DNA from: Modestobacter sp. VKM Ac-2977
GTDB taxonomy: Bacteria; Actinomycetota; Actinomycetes; Mycobacteriales; Geodermatophilaceae
Length of the DNA: 64,000 bases
Reading direction: 5' to 3'
Assembly: GCF_026968045.1 (NCBI RefSeq)
Contig: NZ_JAPVBQ010000003.1
Span: 1-64,000, forward strand
Shown here: one piece after another, positions 1-8,456 of the stretch
How positions within the stretch are numbered: the first letter of the stretch is position 1
Layout of the letters: every line of letters begins with the position of its first letter
Translations under genes and position numbers: made by a program
The notes under the pieces: generated by a model
Told to the model about the DNA's origin: nothing
Seen by the model: the letters and a program-made list of their open reading frames with translations, nothing else
The model's database searches: none

Positions 1-183
1 GCTGAGACCGAGAGTTGGCACTCTCGTTCAATCAACCAAAGGAATCCCAACGACACCCCGAAGGACGCCGAATGGGGATATTGATACTTGGCACTGACTT
101 TCGGCACGCTGTTGAGTTCTCAAGGAGCGGACGCGCACGTTCCCCGACCAATTTCTTGGCCGTTCTCCGTGGCGGTGATTTCC
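1..183 (-). other. rRNA operon leader (16S gene lies just outside the window)
   Basis: Read on the minus strand, this stretch contains TTGAGAACTCAACAGCGTGC at about 104-123. That phrase is close to the well-known actinobacterial pre-16S leader segment (mycobacteria have TTTGAGAACTCAATAGTGTG just before 16S rRNA), which belongs to the antitermination and RNase III processing region. No protein-coding pattern fits. The 16S gene would begin a short distance beyond base 1 on the minus strand. The leader extends from the promoter at 184-212 to the window edge. Identification rests on recalled similarity of the leader, so the downstream rRNA is inferred. Confidence 0.7.
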
Positions 184-212
184 ACTTTACACCAAGTTCC
201 GCAGCGGGTGAA
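184..212 (-). promoter_or_regulatory. Sigma-70 type promoter for the rRNA operon
   Basis: On the minus strand TTCACC (207-212) and TAAAGT (184-189) are separated by exactly 17 bases, a good actinobacterial housekeeping promoter. It sits just upstream of the rRNA leader, with transcription expected to start near 177. Further upstream there is a second possible -10, TATTGT near 270-285, without a convincing -35. Confidence 0.6.
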
Positions 213-290
213 CCTCGGGGGTTCTTCCGGCGGTTTCCCAGGCCTTGCGGCCCGGTCCGTTCTCGCTTGGTGCATGGAGAACAATACACG

Positions 291-311
291 CCTGCAGAGG
301 GGCTCTGCAGG
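291..311 (-). terminator. Hairpin terminator of the AlkB-like gene
   Basis: CCTGCAGAG / CTCTGCAGG form a perfect 9-base stem with a 3-base loop. On the minus strand the stem is followed by the T-rich GTGTATTGTTC. It lies about 60 bases past the stop of the AlkB-like gene and would shield the rRNA promoter from read-through. Confidence 0.5.
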
Positions 312-371
312 GGGGTCCCCGGAGGGGTCTTCGACCGGTCCGGATGCGCTGCTGATCAGGGAGAACGCGGC

Positions 372-1001
372 TCAGGCCACCCCGCGGGGGCGGAACTGGA
401 CGCTCACGCGTGGACCGACGGGCTTGGTCGTCTTCGGGATGCAGTGCTCCCAGGTGCGCTGGCACGAACCGCCCATCACCACCAGGTCGCCGTGCCCGAG
501 GGTGAAGCGCCGGCTCTCGCCGCCACCCCCCGGCCGCAGCAGGAGGGGCCGGGGGGAGCCGAACGAGACGATGGCGACCAACGTGTCCTCGGTGCGGCTG
601 CGCCCGATGCGGTCGCCGTGCCAGGCGACGCTGTCGCGCCCGTCGCGGTACAGGCACATGCCCGCCGTCACGAACGGCTCGCCCAACTCCGGGCGGTAGT
701 GCGTATCGAGGGCCGTGCGGGCCTCGGTGAGCACGGCGTGCGGCAACGCCTCACCCGCTCCGTACCAACGCAGCAACCGGGGGACGGTCACCTCGCGGTC
801 GTACATCTGCCGGCGGTCCTCTCGCCAGCCGATGTCGCCCAGCAGGACGTCGAGCACGCTGTCGGATCCCTCGACCCAGCCGGGGAGGTGGTCGACCCAG
901 GCACCACGGCTCAGCAGGTGCCGGGAGACCCGCCCCGCGAGCGGGGTGAGCGCAGCCTCCTCGGCCGCGTCCCAGATGGACGGCTGGTGCGCGAGCGACA
1001 T
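372..1001 (-). CDS. AlkB-like Fe(II)/2-oxoglutarate dioxygenase
   Basis: The 209-residue protein is a full-length member of the AlkB (2OG-FeII oxygenase) superfamily, which oxidatively removes alkyl groups from nucleic acids or proteins. Visible iron ligands are H128 and D130 in AWHGDRIG and H186 in TWEHC. The 2-oxoglutarate-binding arginine is R198 or R204 in GPRVSVQFR. The N-terminal 70 residues form the usual nucleotide-recognition lid. The size (about 200 residues) and the terminal GPRVS-QFR motif are typical of bacterial AlkB proteins of actinobacteria. It is monocistronic, oriented towards the rRNA leader and followed by a hairpin. The exact substrate (DNA repair versus another nucleic acid) cannot be read from sequence. 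Confidence 0.85.
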   Translation of the reverse strand: MSLAHQPSIWDAAEEAALTPLAGRVSRHLLSRGAWVDHLPGWVEGSDSVLDVLLGDIGWREDRRQMYDREVTVPRLLRWYGAGEALPHAVLTEARTALDTHYRPELGEPFVTAGMCLYRDGRDSVAWHGDRIGRSRTEDTLVAIVSFGSPRPLLLRPGGGGESRRFTLGHGDLVVMGGSCQRTWEHCIPKTTKPVGPRVSVQFRPRGVA

Positions 1002-1051
1002 GGAGGGAGGCTACTCCCCGTTTCGCACAGGTGTTCGAAACCCTGTGGACA

Positions 1052-1095
1052 ACCCCGTCCTCGTCCTCCCCGCGGTGGAGGCATGAGGACGGGGT
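1052..1095 (-). terminator. Hairpin terminator downstream of the RecQ-like gene
   Basis: ACCCCGTCCTC (1052-1062) pairs perfectly with GAGGACGGGGT (1085-1095) across a 22-base loop that itself contains CCTCC/GGAGG. It lies 6 bases after the stop codon of the helicase gene. Confidence 0.6.
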
Positions 1096-1101
1096 GCCCC
1101 C

Positions 1102-3342
1102 TCAGGCGCTGAGCGCGAGCACGAACGGCAGGACGGAGCCGGCCCCCGCCAGCCGCAGCTCCCGACCGGCGACGGTCATGGTCCAGCGCGAGTCGGCCAG
1201 GTCGTCGACGAGGAGCACCGGGGCGTCACCGAGCTCGGCCAGCCGGTCGCGGAGCTCCGGCCCGACCACGATGCGCTGCCAGACGCCCGCCAGCCGGAAG
1301 GCGCTGTTGCCGCCCGGCCCGCCGGTGGGGCCGCCGTGCGCCAGGTCGAGGGCCCCCAGGTAGGGCAGCCGCCCGAGCTGCGCCAGCCCCTGCCCCACAC
1401 CCGTCACCAGCGCCGGCCGCCGCCGGGACGGCATCGCCACCACGCCGGCTGGGCGCTGCAACCAGTCCCAGGAGCCGAGCACCCGCGCGCAGGCCTTGAG
1501 CAGCTCCTCGTCCGGCGGTGCGTCGTTGGGCAGGCCGGGCCGCATCACCCGGTGGCTCACGTCGTAGGCGGCGTCCGGGTCTTCCTCGATCGAGGGCGCC
1601 TCGAGGTCCTCCGCCAGGCTGGCCACGCCACCGACGCCGTCGTCCCCCAGGAGGGTGCGCAGGCGCTGCCCCCAGCCCAGGTCGGTCAGCCGGGCCACGG
1701 CCCGACCCGTGGCGATCTGCTCACCCGCCGCGATCTTGCCCTTCACCTCGACGCCCAGCCGATCGGCGCCGGTGGGCCACTGCGCCCGCGGCGCGAGCTC
1801 CACGCCAGGACGGTCCAGCCGCGCGGAGGCTGCCTCGGCCGCCCCGGCCGGAACGTCGGTGGGGTACCAGGGGCCGGCGCAGACGTCGCAGCGCCCGCAG
1901 GGGGCGGCGGTCGGGTCGTCGAGGGCCGTCTGGAGGAAGGCCATCCGGCACTCGGCGGTGTCCACGGGCCGGGCGTAGCTGAGCATCGACCGCTGCTCGG
2001 CCTCCCGGGTGGCGGTGACCCGGGAGTACCGCTCGGCGTCATAGACCCACGGGACGCCGGTGGAACGCCAGCCGCCCTGCACCCGCTCGACCGCTCCGTC
2101 GACGGCGAGCACCTTGAGCAGCAGCTCGAGCCGGGAGCGGCGCACGTCGGCCACCGTCTCCAGGCGGGCCACCGACCACGCCTTGCCGTCGGCCATCGCG
2201 GTGAGGACGGCGGCGGCGTGGTCCTCCCGGGGCATGGAGGAGGTGGCGAACCACTGCCAGATCGCGATGTCCTCGGGGCCAGGCAGCAGCAGCACGTCGG
2301 CGTTGGCCACGGCGCGGCCGGCACGACCCACCTGCTGGTAGTAGCTCACCGGGGACGACGGTGCGCCCAGGTGGACGACGAAGCCCAGATCGGGCTTGTC
2401 GAAGCCCATCCCGAGCGCCGACGTGGCGACCAGGGCCTTCACCCGGTTCTCGCGCAGCGCCTCCTCGGCGTCCTTGCGGTCGGCGTCGTCGAGCCGCCCG
2501 GTGTAGGCGCGGACCTCGTGGCCGGCGTCGCGCAGCAGCGCGGCCGTCTCCTCGGCCGCGGCGACGGTGAGCGTGTAGACGATGCCGCTGCCCGGCAGGT
2601 CGCCGATGTGCGCCGACAGCCAGGCCAGCCGGGCGCGGTCGGTGTCCAGCCGCAGCACTCCCAGCCGCAGCGAGTCGCGGGCCAGCGGGCCGCGGACCGT
2701 GGTGACCTCGACCCCGCCGGCGCCGAGCTGCTCGGCGACGTCGGCGACCACCCGCTCGTTGGCCGTGGCGGTCGTCGCGAGCACCGGGGTGCCGGCGGGC
2801 AGCTGACCGAGCAGGTCTCGGATGCGTCGGTAGTCGGGGCGGAAGTCGTGCCCCCAGTCGGAGACGCAGTGCGCCTCGTCGACCACCAGCAGCCCGCAGC
2901 GCGCGACCAGGCTGGGCAGCTGCTCGTCCCGGAAGCGCGGGTTGGTCAGCCGCTCCGGGGAGACGAGCAGGACGTCGACGTCGTCGGCGGCGAGCCGGGC
3001 GTTGATGTCGTCCCACTCGGTCACGTTGGAGCTGGAGATCTCCACGGCCTTGATGCCCGCGCGTGCGGCCGCGGCCACCTGGTCGCGCATCAGCGCGAGC
3101 AGCGGGCTGACCAGCAGCGTGGGGCCGGCACCGCGGCGGCGCAGCAGGGCGGTGGAGACGAAGTAGACCGCGGACTTCCCCCAGCCGGTGCGCTGCACGA
3201 CCAGCGCGCGCTGGTGCCGCTCGACGAGCGCGGTGACGGCGGCGTCCTGCCCCTCGCGGAAGACGGCGTCGGCGCGGCCGGTGAGCTCGCGCAGGACGCC
3301 GAGCGCCTCATCGGCCAGATCGGTCTCGACAGCGGTGCTCAT
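1102..3342 (-). CDS. RecQ-family ATP-dependent DNA helicase with C-terminal phosphoribosyltransferase-like domain
   Basis: This 746-residue protein is a superfamily 2 3'-5' DNA helicase. Walker A is GWGKS (53-57), motif II is DEAH (155-158) followed by CVSDWGHDFRPDYR, and the helicase C motif GMGFDKPDLGFVVH...QQVGRAGRA is intact. A RecQ zinc site is suggested by C-RMAF...CGRCDVC near 480-507. There is no clear HRDC domain. Instead the last ~130 residues contain VVAMPSRRRPALV and VLLVDDLADSRWTMT, the latter being the PRPP-loop signature (DD-x3-S-x2-T) of type I phosphoribosyltransferases. ATG at 3342 is chosen over in-frame upstream codons because it has a GGGGG ribosome site and begins a conventional RecQ N terminus. 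A role in recombination repair is a family inference; the PRTase part has no assigned function. Confidence 0.88.
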   Translation of the reverse strand: MSTAVETDLADEALGVLRELTGRADAVFREGQDAAVTALVERHQRALVVQRTGWGKSAVYFVSTALLRRRGAGPTLLVSPLLALMRDQVAAAARAGIKAVEISSSNVTEWDDINARLAADDVDVLLVSPERLTNPRFRDEQLPSLVARCGLLVVDEAHCVSDWGHDFRPDYRRIRDLLGQLPAGTPVLATTATANERVVADVAEQLGAGGVEVTTVRGPLARDSLRLGVLRLDTDRARLAWLSAHIGDLPGSGIVYTLTVAAAEETAALLRDAGHEVRAYTGRLDDADRKDAEEALRENRVKALVATSALGMGFDKPDLGFVVHLGAPSSPVSYYQQVGRAGRAVANADVLLLPGPEDIAIWQWFATSSMPREDHAAAVLTAMADGKAWSVARLETVADVRRSRLELLLKVLAVDGAVERVQGGWRSTGVPWVYDAERYSRVTATREAEQRSMLSYARPVDTAECRMAFLQTALDDPTAAPCGRCDVCAGPWYPTDVPAGAAEAASARLDRPGVELAPRAQWPTGADRLGVEVKGKIAAGEQIATGRAVARLTDLGWGQRLRTLLGDDGVGGVASLAEDLEAPSIEEDPDAAYDVSHRVMRPGLPNDAPPDEELLKACARVLGSWDWLQRPAGVVAMPSRRRPALVTGVGQGLAQLGRLPYLGALDLAHGGPTGGPGGNSAFRLAGVWQRIVVGPELRDRLAELGDAPVLLVDDLADSRWTMTVAGRELRLAGAGSVLPFVLALSA

Positions 3343-3422
3343 GCCCCCGACCGTAGGCCGCGGCACCGACAACGGGGACCTGGGCGTGCGGTGGCTGTGG
3401 ACGACCGGTTGGATGGGCTTCG

Positions 3423-4250
3423 ATGCTGCCCCCGGACAACCACGTGCACTCCGAGTTCTCGTGGGACACCGGCCCACGAGCCTCGCTGCTGCGCGCCTGC
3501 GAGCGTGCCGTGGAGATCGGCCTCCCGGCCATCGCCTTCACCGAGCACCTGGACTTCACCGTCTGGGACGCCGCCGACCGCGCCACCGCCCAGGGGCTGA
3601 CCGACCGCCACCCCGCCAACCAGTTGCCGATCGACGTCGACCTCTACGCCGAGACGATCTGGGAGGCCCGCCAGCGCTTCCCGACGCTTCGGGTCTGGTC
3701 CGGCGTCGAGGCCGGCGAACCGCACCTGTTCGGTGCCAGCGTCGCCGCCCATCTGGGCGCCTCCCCGGTCGACCGGGTGCTCGGCTCGCTGCACTCGCTG
3801 CCGGTCGACGGCCGGCTGATGGGCGTCAACCGGCTGCTGCACGCCCCGGGCGTCGACGTCGTCGCCACGATGCGCCGCTACCTCACCGAGATGGTCGCGA
3901 TGATCGAGAGCAGCGACGTCTTCCAGGTGCTGGCCCACTGCGACTACCCCCGGCGCTACTGGCCCGGCGGCCGGGAGCAGTACCCGGAAGCCGTCTTCGA
4001 GGAGGAGTACCGGGCGGTGTTCCGGGCGCTGGCCGGCAGCGGCCGGGCCCTCGAGGTGAACACCACCAGCCCGCTGTGGTCGGTCGGGCTGCTCCGCTGG
4101 TACCGCGAGGAGGGCGGCGACGCCGTCAGCTTCGGCAGCGACGGCCACCAGCCGCACCTGGTCGGACAGCGGTTCGACCTGGCGGTCGACGTCGTCGAGC
4201 AGGCCGGCTTCCGCCCCGGCCGGGACCGCTTCGACTTCTGGCGCCGCTGA
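3423..4250 (+). CDS. PHP-domain phosphoesterase (histidinol-phosphatase-like)
   Basis: The 275-residue protein has the PHP metal-binding motifs in order: HVHSEFSWD (H8, H10), FTEHLDF, GVEAGEPH, LAHCDYPRRY and a final GSDGH. This is the layout of HisK-type histidinol-phosphate phosphatases and related PHP phosphoesterases, which hydrolyse phosphate monoesters with a trinuclear metal centre. It is divergent from the helicase gene, with 80 bases between starts. No histidine-biosynthesis genes are nearby, so the physiological substrate is not fixed by context. Confidence 0.8.
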   Translation: MLPPDNHVHSEFSWDTGPRASLLRACERAVEIGLPAIAFTEHLDFTVWDAADRATAQGLTDRHPANQLPIDVDLYAETIWEARQRFPTLRVWSGVEAGEPHLFGASVAAHLGASPVDRVLGSLHSLPVDGRLMGVNRLLHAPGVDVVATMRRYLTEMVAMIESSDVFQVLAHCDYPRRYWPGGREQYPEAVFEEEYRAVFRALAGSGRALEVNTTSPLWSVGLLRWYREEGGDAVSFGSDGHQPHLVGQRFDLAVDVVEQAGFRPGRDRFDFWRR

Positions 4251-4319
4251 AGTCGCCCCCGGACGACGATCCGAGAACGGTGGGTGTCGATCCGGTCGTG
4301 GGCTGCCGATGAGGAGGAC

Positions 4320-4568
4320 GTGACCGTTCCGGCTGGCCCAGAGGCCCCGACCGACGAGGACGACGCCGTCCCCTTCGGCCCGCAGACCGTCGTCCAGGAG
4401 GCGACCACCGCCGGTCTGGCCGCCATCGCCCGGCTGCACGAGGAGGCCCTGGCGGCGATCGCCGCGCTGGCCGAGAGCTGGGAACAGCCCGCCGACCCCG
4501 TCCGGGTGCTCCGCACGGCCGAGCGGCCGGCCGTCGTCCTCCGGCCCGGGAGCGCGGCCGCCGCCTGA
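4320..4568 (+). CDS. Small hypothetical protein, paralogue of the gene at 24753
   Basis: An 82-residue acidic protein with a central helix rich in Ala, Glu and Leu (TTAGLAAIARLHEEALAAIA) and no signal peptide, membrane segment or cysteine. A longer version could start at ATG 4284, but GTG 4320 is preferred: GGCTGCCGATGA followed by a start codon 7 bases later is found identically before the paralogue at 24753 (start ATG). The helical core A-IARLHEEALAAIAALAE corresponds to ASIARIHADGLTAVATIAE there. Function unknown; the gene lies just upstream of the carbamate kinase promoter and ends before it. Confidence 0.55.
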   Translation: MTVPAGPEAPTDEDDAVPFGPQTVVQEATTAGLAAIARLHEEALAAIAALAESWEQPADPVRVLRTAERPAVVLRPGSAAAA

Positions 4569-4578
4569 TTCGCGCGGA

Positions 4579-4613
4579 GGTACTTCACCGCTAAGGCAGT
4601 TCACCGCTAGGGT
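4579..4613 (+). promoter_or_regulatory. Leaderless promoter with repeated operator for the carbamate kinase operon
   Basis: Two direct repeats containing TTCACCGCTA (4584-4593 and 4600-4609) are spaced 16 bases apart. The first lies within GGTACTTCACCGCTAAG (4579-4595). The first TTCACC can serve as -35 with TAGGGT (4608-4613) as -10, spacer 18. Transcription would then begin at or next to the ATG at 4620, giving a leaderless message. GTACTTCACCGCT recurs, inverted, upstream of the fdrA-like gene at 13221-13235, and a related site lies at 13265-13279. This ties the two loci together. Confidence 0.6.
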
Positions 4614-4619
4614 CACACA

Positions 4620-5597
4620 ATGGCCCTCCCCCGTCGTGTCGTCATCGCCCTGGGCGGCAACGCGATGACCGGCGCCGACGGCTCCGCCACCCCACGCGCT
4701 CAGCGAGACGCCATCGCGGTGGCAGCCCGGCATGTGGCCGCCGTCGTCGCCACCGGGGCCGAGGTTGTCCTCACCCACGGCAACGGCCCCCAGGTCGGCA
4801 ACCTGCTGGTCAAGAACGAGCTGGCCGCCCACGTGGTGCCACCGGTCCCGCTGGACTGGAACGTCGCCCAGACCCAGGCGACCATCGGCTTCACCTTCGC
4901 CGACGAGCTGGACGCCGCACTCGCCGCCCTCGGCTCGCCGCAGCGCACCGCGGCGCTGGTCACCCGCACCCTCGTCGACCCCGCCGACCCGGGGTTCGCG
5001 ACGCCGTCCAAGCCGGTCGGCCGGCACCTGCCCCGCGAGGAGGCCCAGCGCTTCATCGACCTCGGGCAGAACTGGGAGGACCGCGGCGAGCGCGGCTGGC
5101 GACGGGTGGTCCCCTCGCCCGAGCCGCTGTCGGTGGTCGACGTCCCGGCCATCTCGGCGCTCAGCGCCGCCGGGTTCGTGGTCGTCTGCGCCGGCGGGGG
5201 CGGCGTCCCCGTGGTCCCGGGCGCCCGGGACGGCGATGCGCTGCTGGGCGTCGAGGCGGTCATCGACAAGGACCTCACCGCCGCACTGCTCGCCCGGGAA
5301 CTGGGCGCGGACAGGCTGGTCATCGCCACCGACGTCCCGCACGTGATGGTCGACTTCGGCACCCCCTCGGCCCGGCCGCTCACCCGGGTCACCGTCGCCG
5401 AGATGCGGGCGCACGCCGACGCCGGCCAGTTCGCCCGCGGCAGCATGGGCCCCAAGGTCGAGGCCGCACTCCGGTTCGTGGCCGACCCCGGGACCGGCCG
5501 CCGGGGCGCACGCGCCGTCATCACCTCACTGACCTCCATCTCCGACGCCGTCGCCCGTGACGACGTCGGCACCGTCCTCACCGCACAGAAGGAGTAG
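4620..5597 (+). CDS. arcC: Carbamate kinase
   Basis: The 325-residue enzyme catalyses reversible phosphate transfer between carbamoyl phosphate and ADP, yielding ATP, carbon dioxide and ammonia in the catabolic direction. Family motifs are [10 protein letters not shown] at the N terminus, [23 protein letters not shown] and the nucleotide-site [12 protein letters not shown]; the length is typical. No arginine deiminase or ornithine carbamoyltransferase gene is adjacent. Instead the next gene, 2 bases on, is a ring-opening amidohydrolase. Together with the DUF1116/FdrA pair at 10.3-13.2 kb this points to a ureide-degrading role (compare AllK in allantoin fermentation) rather than the arginine deiminase pathway. 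The start ATG is leaderless according to the promoter at 4584-4613. Confidence 0.9.
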   Translation: MALPRRVVIALGGNAMTGADGSATPRAQRDAIAVAARHVAAVVATGAEVVLTHGNGPQVGNLLVKNELAAHVVPPVPLDWNVAQTQATIGFTFADELDAALAALGSPQRTAALVTRTLVDPADPGFATPSKPVGRHLPREEAQRFIDLGQNWEDRGERGWRRVVPSPEPLSVVDVPAISALSAAGFVVVCAGGGGVPVVPGARDGDALLGVEAVIDKDLTAALLARELGADRLVIATDVPHVMVDFGTPSARPLTRVTVAEMRAHADAGQFARGSMGPKVEAALRFVADPGTGRRGARAVITSLTSISDAVARDDVGTVLTAQKE

Positions 5598-5599
5598 CC

Positions 5600-6703
5600 A
5601 TGCCCGCACCGATCGAGGTCCGCAAGGTCCCGCTGCACAACGTCAGCGACGCCTCCGAGCTCGCCAAGCTCATCGACGACGGCGTCATGGAGGCCGACCG
5701 GGTCATCGCCGTCATCGGCAAGACCGAGGGCAACGGCGGCGTCAACGACTACACCCGGATCATCGCCGACCGCGCGTTCCGCGAGGTGCTGATGGAGAAG
5801 GGCTCGCGGAGCAAGGAGGAGGTCGGGGAGATCCCGATCGTGTGGTCCGGCGGCACGGACGGCGTGATCAGCCCGCACGCCACCATCTTCGCCACGCTGC
5901 CCGAGGACTCGGTGGAGAAGACCGACGAGCCGCGGCTGACCGTCGGGTTCGCCATGAGCGAGGTGCTGCTGCCCGAGGACATCGGCCGGCTGACCATGGT
6001 GGAGAAGGTCGCCGAGGGCGTGCGCCGGGCCATGGCCGAGGCGGGCATCACCGACCCGGCCGACGTCCACTACGTGCAGACCAAGACGCCGCTGCTGACC
6101 ATCGAGACGATCCGCGAGGCCAAGTCCCGCGGCCAGGAGACCTACTACGACGAGCCGCACGGCTCGATGGACCTCTCCAACGGGACGACGGCACTGGGCA
6201 TCGCGCTGGCGCTCGGTGAGATCGAGATGCCGGAGCAGAAGCAGGTGATGCGCGACTTCGACCTGTTCAGCGCGGTCGCCTCCTGCTCCTCGGGCGTCGA
6301 GCTGGACCGGGCGCAGATCATCGTCGTCGGCAACGCCCGCGGGCACGGCGGCGACTACCGGATCGGCCACTCGGTGATGACCGACGCCCTCGACCAGGAC
6401 GGCATCTGGAACGCCATCCGGGACGCCGGCCTCGAGCTGCCGGAGCGGCCGCACACCTCCGACCTGGACGGGAACCTGGTCAACGTCTTCCTCAAGTGCG
6501 AGGCCGACCCGACCGGTTACGTCCGCGGCCGGCGCAACGCGATGCTCGACGACTCCGACGTCTTCTGGCACCGGCAGATCAAGGCCACCGTCGGCGGCGT
6601 CGCCGCATCGGTGACCGGCGACCCGGCGGTGTTCGTGTCGGTGGCCGCGGTGCACCAGGGCCCCTCCGGCGGCGGCCCGGTCGCCGCCATCGTCAAGGCC
6701 TGA
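5600..6703 (+). CDS. Ring-opening amidohydrolase (barbiturase / cyanuric acid hydrolase family)
   Basis: The 367-residue protein belongs to the AtzD/TrzD/barbiturase family, which hydrolyses one amide bond of cyclic imides such as barbituric or cyanuric acid. The fold consists of three repeats, each supplying a Ser-Lys pair. They are visible as K41 (GKTEGNG) with S83 (VWSGGTDG), K162 (VQTKTP) with S230/S231 (ASCSSGVEL), and K299 (FLKCEAD) with S356 ([10 protein letters not shown]). The ribosome site AAGGAG overlaps the end of the carbamate kinase gene, so the two are co-transcribed. Product preference cannot be read by eye. Context (Mo hydroxylase, FdrA and DUF1116 under a similar operator) favours barbiturate from uracil oxidation over cyanurate, but this is inference. 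Confidence 0.88.
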   Translation: MPAPIEVRKVPLHNVSDASELAKLIDDGVMEADRVIAVIGKTEGNGGVNDYTRIIADRAFREVLMEKGSRSKEEVGEIPIVWSGGTDGVISPHATIFATLPEDSVEKTDEPRLTVGFAMSEVLLPEDIGRLTMVEKVAEGVRRAMAEAGITDPADVHYVQTKTPLLTIETIREAKSRGQETYYDEPHGSMDLSNGTTALGIALALGEIEMPEQKQVMRDFDLFSAVASCSSGVELDRAQIIVVGNARGHGGDYRIGHSVMTDALDQDGIWNAIRDAGLELPERPHTSDLDGNLVNVFLKCEADPTGYVRGRRNAMLDDSDVFWHRQIKATVGGVAASVTGDPAVFVSVAAVHQGPSGGGPVAAIVKA

Positions 6704-6712
6704 GCGGGGGCG

Positions 6713-6741
6713 GCGCCGGCCGGGCCAGGCCCGGCCGGCGC
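6713..6741. terminator. Bidirectional hairpin terminator
   Basis: A 14-base perfect inverted repeat (GCGCCGGCCGGGCC and its complement around a single central A) fills the gap between the convergent amidohydrolase and ohr genes. Confidence 0.6.
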
Positions 6742-6745
6742 TGCC

Positions 6746-7168
6746 TCAGGCGACGGTGGTCTCCAGGGTGACCGGGACGTTGCCGCGGGTGGCGTTGGAG
6801 TAGGGGCAGACCTGGTGGGCGGCCTCCACGAGCTGCGCCGCGGTCGCCTGGTCGACGCCGCCGAGCTCGACGTGCAGCGCGACCTCGAGGCCGAAGCCCC
6901 CGGCGTCGTTCGGGCCGATGCCGACCTCGGCGGTGACGCCGGCGTCACTGATCGGGGCCTTCTGCTTGCGGGCCACCATCTTCAGCGCGGACAGGAAACA
7001 GGCGGCGTAGCCGGCGGCGAACAGCTGCTCGGGGTTGGTGGCCCCGCCCTCGCCACCCATCTCCTCCGGGGTGGCCAGGTCCAGGTCGATCAGACCGTCG
7101 GAGGAGCGGGTGTGGCCGTTGCGGCCGTCACCGGTGGCGGTGGCGACGGCGGTGTAGACGCTGGACAT
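6746..7168 (-). CDS. ohr: Organic hydroperoxide resistance protein (Ohr/OsmC family)
   Basis: The 140-residue protein is a thiol peroxidase reducing organic hydroperoxides. It has the Ohr layout: TNPEQLFAAGYAACF with the peroxidatic C57, and VCPYSNATRGN with the resolving C121. The Ohr-specific opening VYTAVATATGDGRNGHTRSSDG is also present. ATG 7168 is selected because GGAGG lies 8 bases upstream and the family starts here; the in-frame extension upstream is not conserved-looking. No OhrR regulator is adjacent. The upstream gap to the SpoIIE-type gene (about 175 bases) must hold both promoters. Confidence 0.92.
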   Translation of the reverse strand: MSSVYTAVATATGDGRNGHTRSSDGLIDLDLATPEEMGGEGGATNPEQLFAAGYAACFLSALKMVARKQKAPISDAGVTAEVGIGPNDAGGFGLEVALHVELGGVDQATAAQLVEAAHQVCPYSNATRGNVPVTLETTVA

Positions 7169-7345
7169 GAGCGGTCCTCCAGGTGGTCGGGTACGACACC
7201 TCCGTGTACCCGCCGGGTCGGCCGCACGCCTGCGCGCGACGCCGATCTCGCTCACACCCGGGGTGCACCCGACTGAGCAGTGGGTTGGCTACCTTGATCG
7301 CTGCGCCGGCCCGGGGGGAGGCCGGACGGACGAGGAGCTGCTGCT

Positions 7346-8437
7346 TTGACGAGGTCGCAACGCCTGCAACGGGCGCTGCCCGCCGGGGTGCTGGCCGTCG
7401 TCACGGTGACCGACGTCCTCAGTGGGCCGGAGCAGGTCATCCTGGGCCTGGTCGTCATGTCCCCACTGCTCGCGGCGACGACGCTGGGCCGGCGGGCGAC
7501 GGTCGGCTACGCCGTCCTGGCGCTCGTCCTGGCAGCGCTGCTGGGCACGTACGACGAGCAGTACACCGCGAGCACGCTGGTCCCCCAGACCGTCAGGTTG
7601 CTGGCGGTGGCGATCGGCGGCGTCCTGGCCGTGGGCGCCTGCACGCTCCGGCAGCGCCGCGAGGCCCAGCTGGCCCGGCTGAGCGCCCAGGCGGCCACCA
7701 CCCAGGCGGCGCTCCAGATGGCCGAGGCGCTGCAACTGAACCTGCTCGGCCCACCGCCCCAGGTGGTGGGCCTGGAGTCGGCCGTGCGCTACCTGCCGGC
7801 CAGCCAGCACACCCAGGTCGGGGGCGACTGGTACGACGCCTTCTCCCTCCCCGACGGGAGCACCATGCTGGTCATCGGGGACGTCGCCGGGCACGACGCC
7901 CCCGTGGCTGCGAGCATGGCCCAGACGCGGGCGATGCTCCAGGCGATCGCCCACGGTTCGACGGGCTCCCCGGCGGAGGTGCTACGGGCCCTGGACGAGG
8001 TGCTCGCCGCGCTGCAGCTGTACACCCTGGTCACGGTGCTGGTGGCCCGGATCGACGCGCGGGCGCCCGATGCCGCCGACGGCACTCGGCTGCTCCGGTG
8101 GTCCAACGCCGGCCACCCGCCGCCGGTGCTGGCGCAGGCCGACGGCGGGGTCACGCTGCTCGATCGCCCCCCGGAGAGCCTGCTGGGCATCGCACCCGGC
8201 TCCCCGCGGACCGATCACACGATGCGGCTGAGCCCGGGGGACACACTGCTCCTCTACACCGACGGACTCGTCGAGCGACGCGGGTCGCCGCTCGACGACG
8301 GCTTCGCCTGGCTGGTCGATGAGCTGGCCCGGACCGGCCGCGACCCCCTCGACCGGCTCTGCGACGACCTGCTGGGCGAGCTGGGTGGGCGGGTCGACGA
8401 CGATGTGGCGCTGCTCGCCGTCCGTCTCCCCGACTGA
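7346..8437 (+). CDS. Membrane-anchored PP2C-type (SpoIIE) serine phosphatase
   Basis: The 363-residue protein has three to four N-terminal membrane helices (about residues 10-100), a short coiled linker (RQRREAQLARLSAQAATTQAAL) and a SpoIIE/RsbU-like phosphatase domain (about 125-363). Metal-binding motifs are GGDWYDAF, VIGDVAGHD, YTDGLVE and DDVALLAV. Such enzymes dephosphorylate anti-sigma-factor antagonists in stress signalling; no partner genes are adjacent. The start is TTG with GAGGAG 8 bases upstream. The gene converges on the acyltransferase gene, with a small hairpin across both stops. Confidence 0.85.
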   Translation: MTRSQRLQRALPAGVLAVVTVTDVLSGPEQVILGLVVMSPLLAATTLGRRATVGYAVLALVLAALLGTYDEQYTASTLVPQTVRLLAVAIGGVLAVGACTLRQRREAQLARLSAQAATTQAALQMAEALQLNLLGPPPQVVGLESAVRYLPASQHTQVGGDWYDAFSLPDGSTMLVIGDVAGHDAPVAASMAQTRAMLQAIAHGSTGSPAEVLRALDEVLAALQLYTLVTVLVARIDARAPDAADGTRLLRWSNAGHPPPVLAQADGGVTLLDRPPESLLGIAPGSPRTDHTMRLSPGDTLLLYTDGLVERRGSPLDDGFAWLVDELARTGRDPLDRLCDDLLGELGGRVDDDVALLAVRLPD

Positions 8438-8456
8438 TCCGAACCCGGCGGATCAG
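8434..8456. terminator. Small bidirectional terminator hairpin
   Basis: CTGATCCG and CGGATCAG form an 8-base stem with a 7-base loop overlapping the stop codons of the two convergent genes. Confidence 0.4.

Noticed and set aside
15-1112. Long open frames on the plus strand across the left edge, including a 365-codon one
   Set aside because: They lie over the rRNA leader and antisense to the AlkB-like gene; composition is the Arg/Pro/Gly-rich pattern of shadow frames and no domain is visible.
1336-3600. A 754-codon plus-strand frame
   Set aside because: It is exactly antisense to the helicase gene, is extremely rich in Gly, Arg and His, and has no ribosome site or recognisable motif.
3339-5414. 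A 691-codon minus-strand frame
   Set aside because: Antisense to three plus-strand genes with clear family motifs; high GC produces such long shadows.
4620-5597. Assigning carbamate kinase to the arginine deiminase pathway
   Set aside because: No arginine deiminase, ornithine carbamoyltransferase or arginine antiporter is nearby, while ureide-type genes are.
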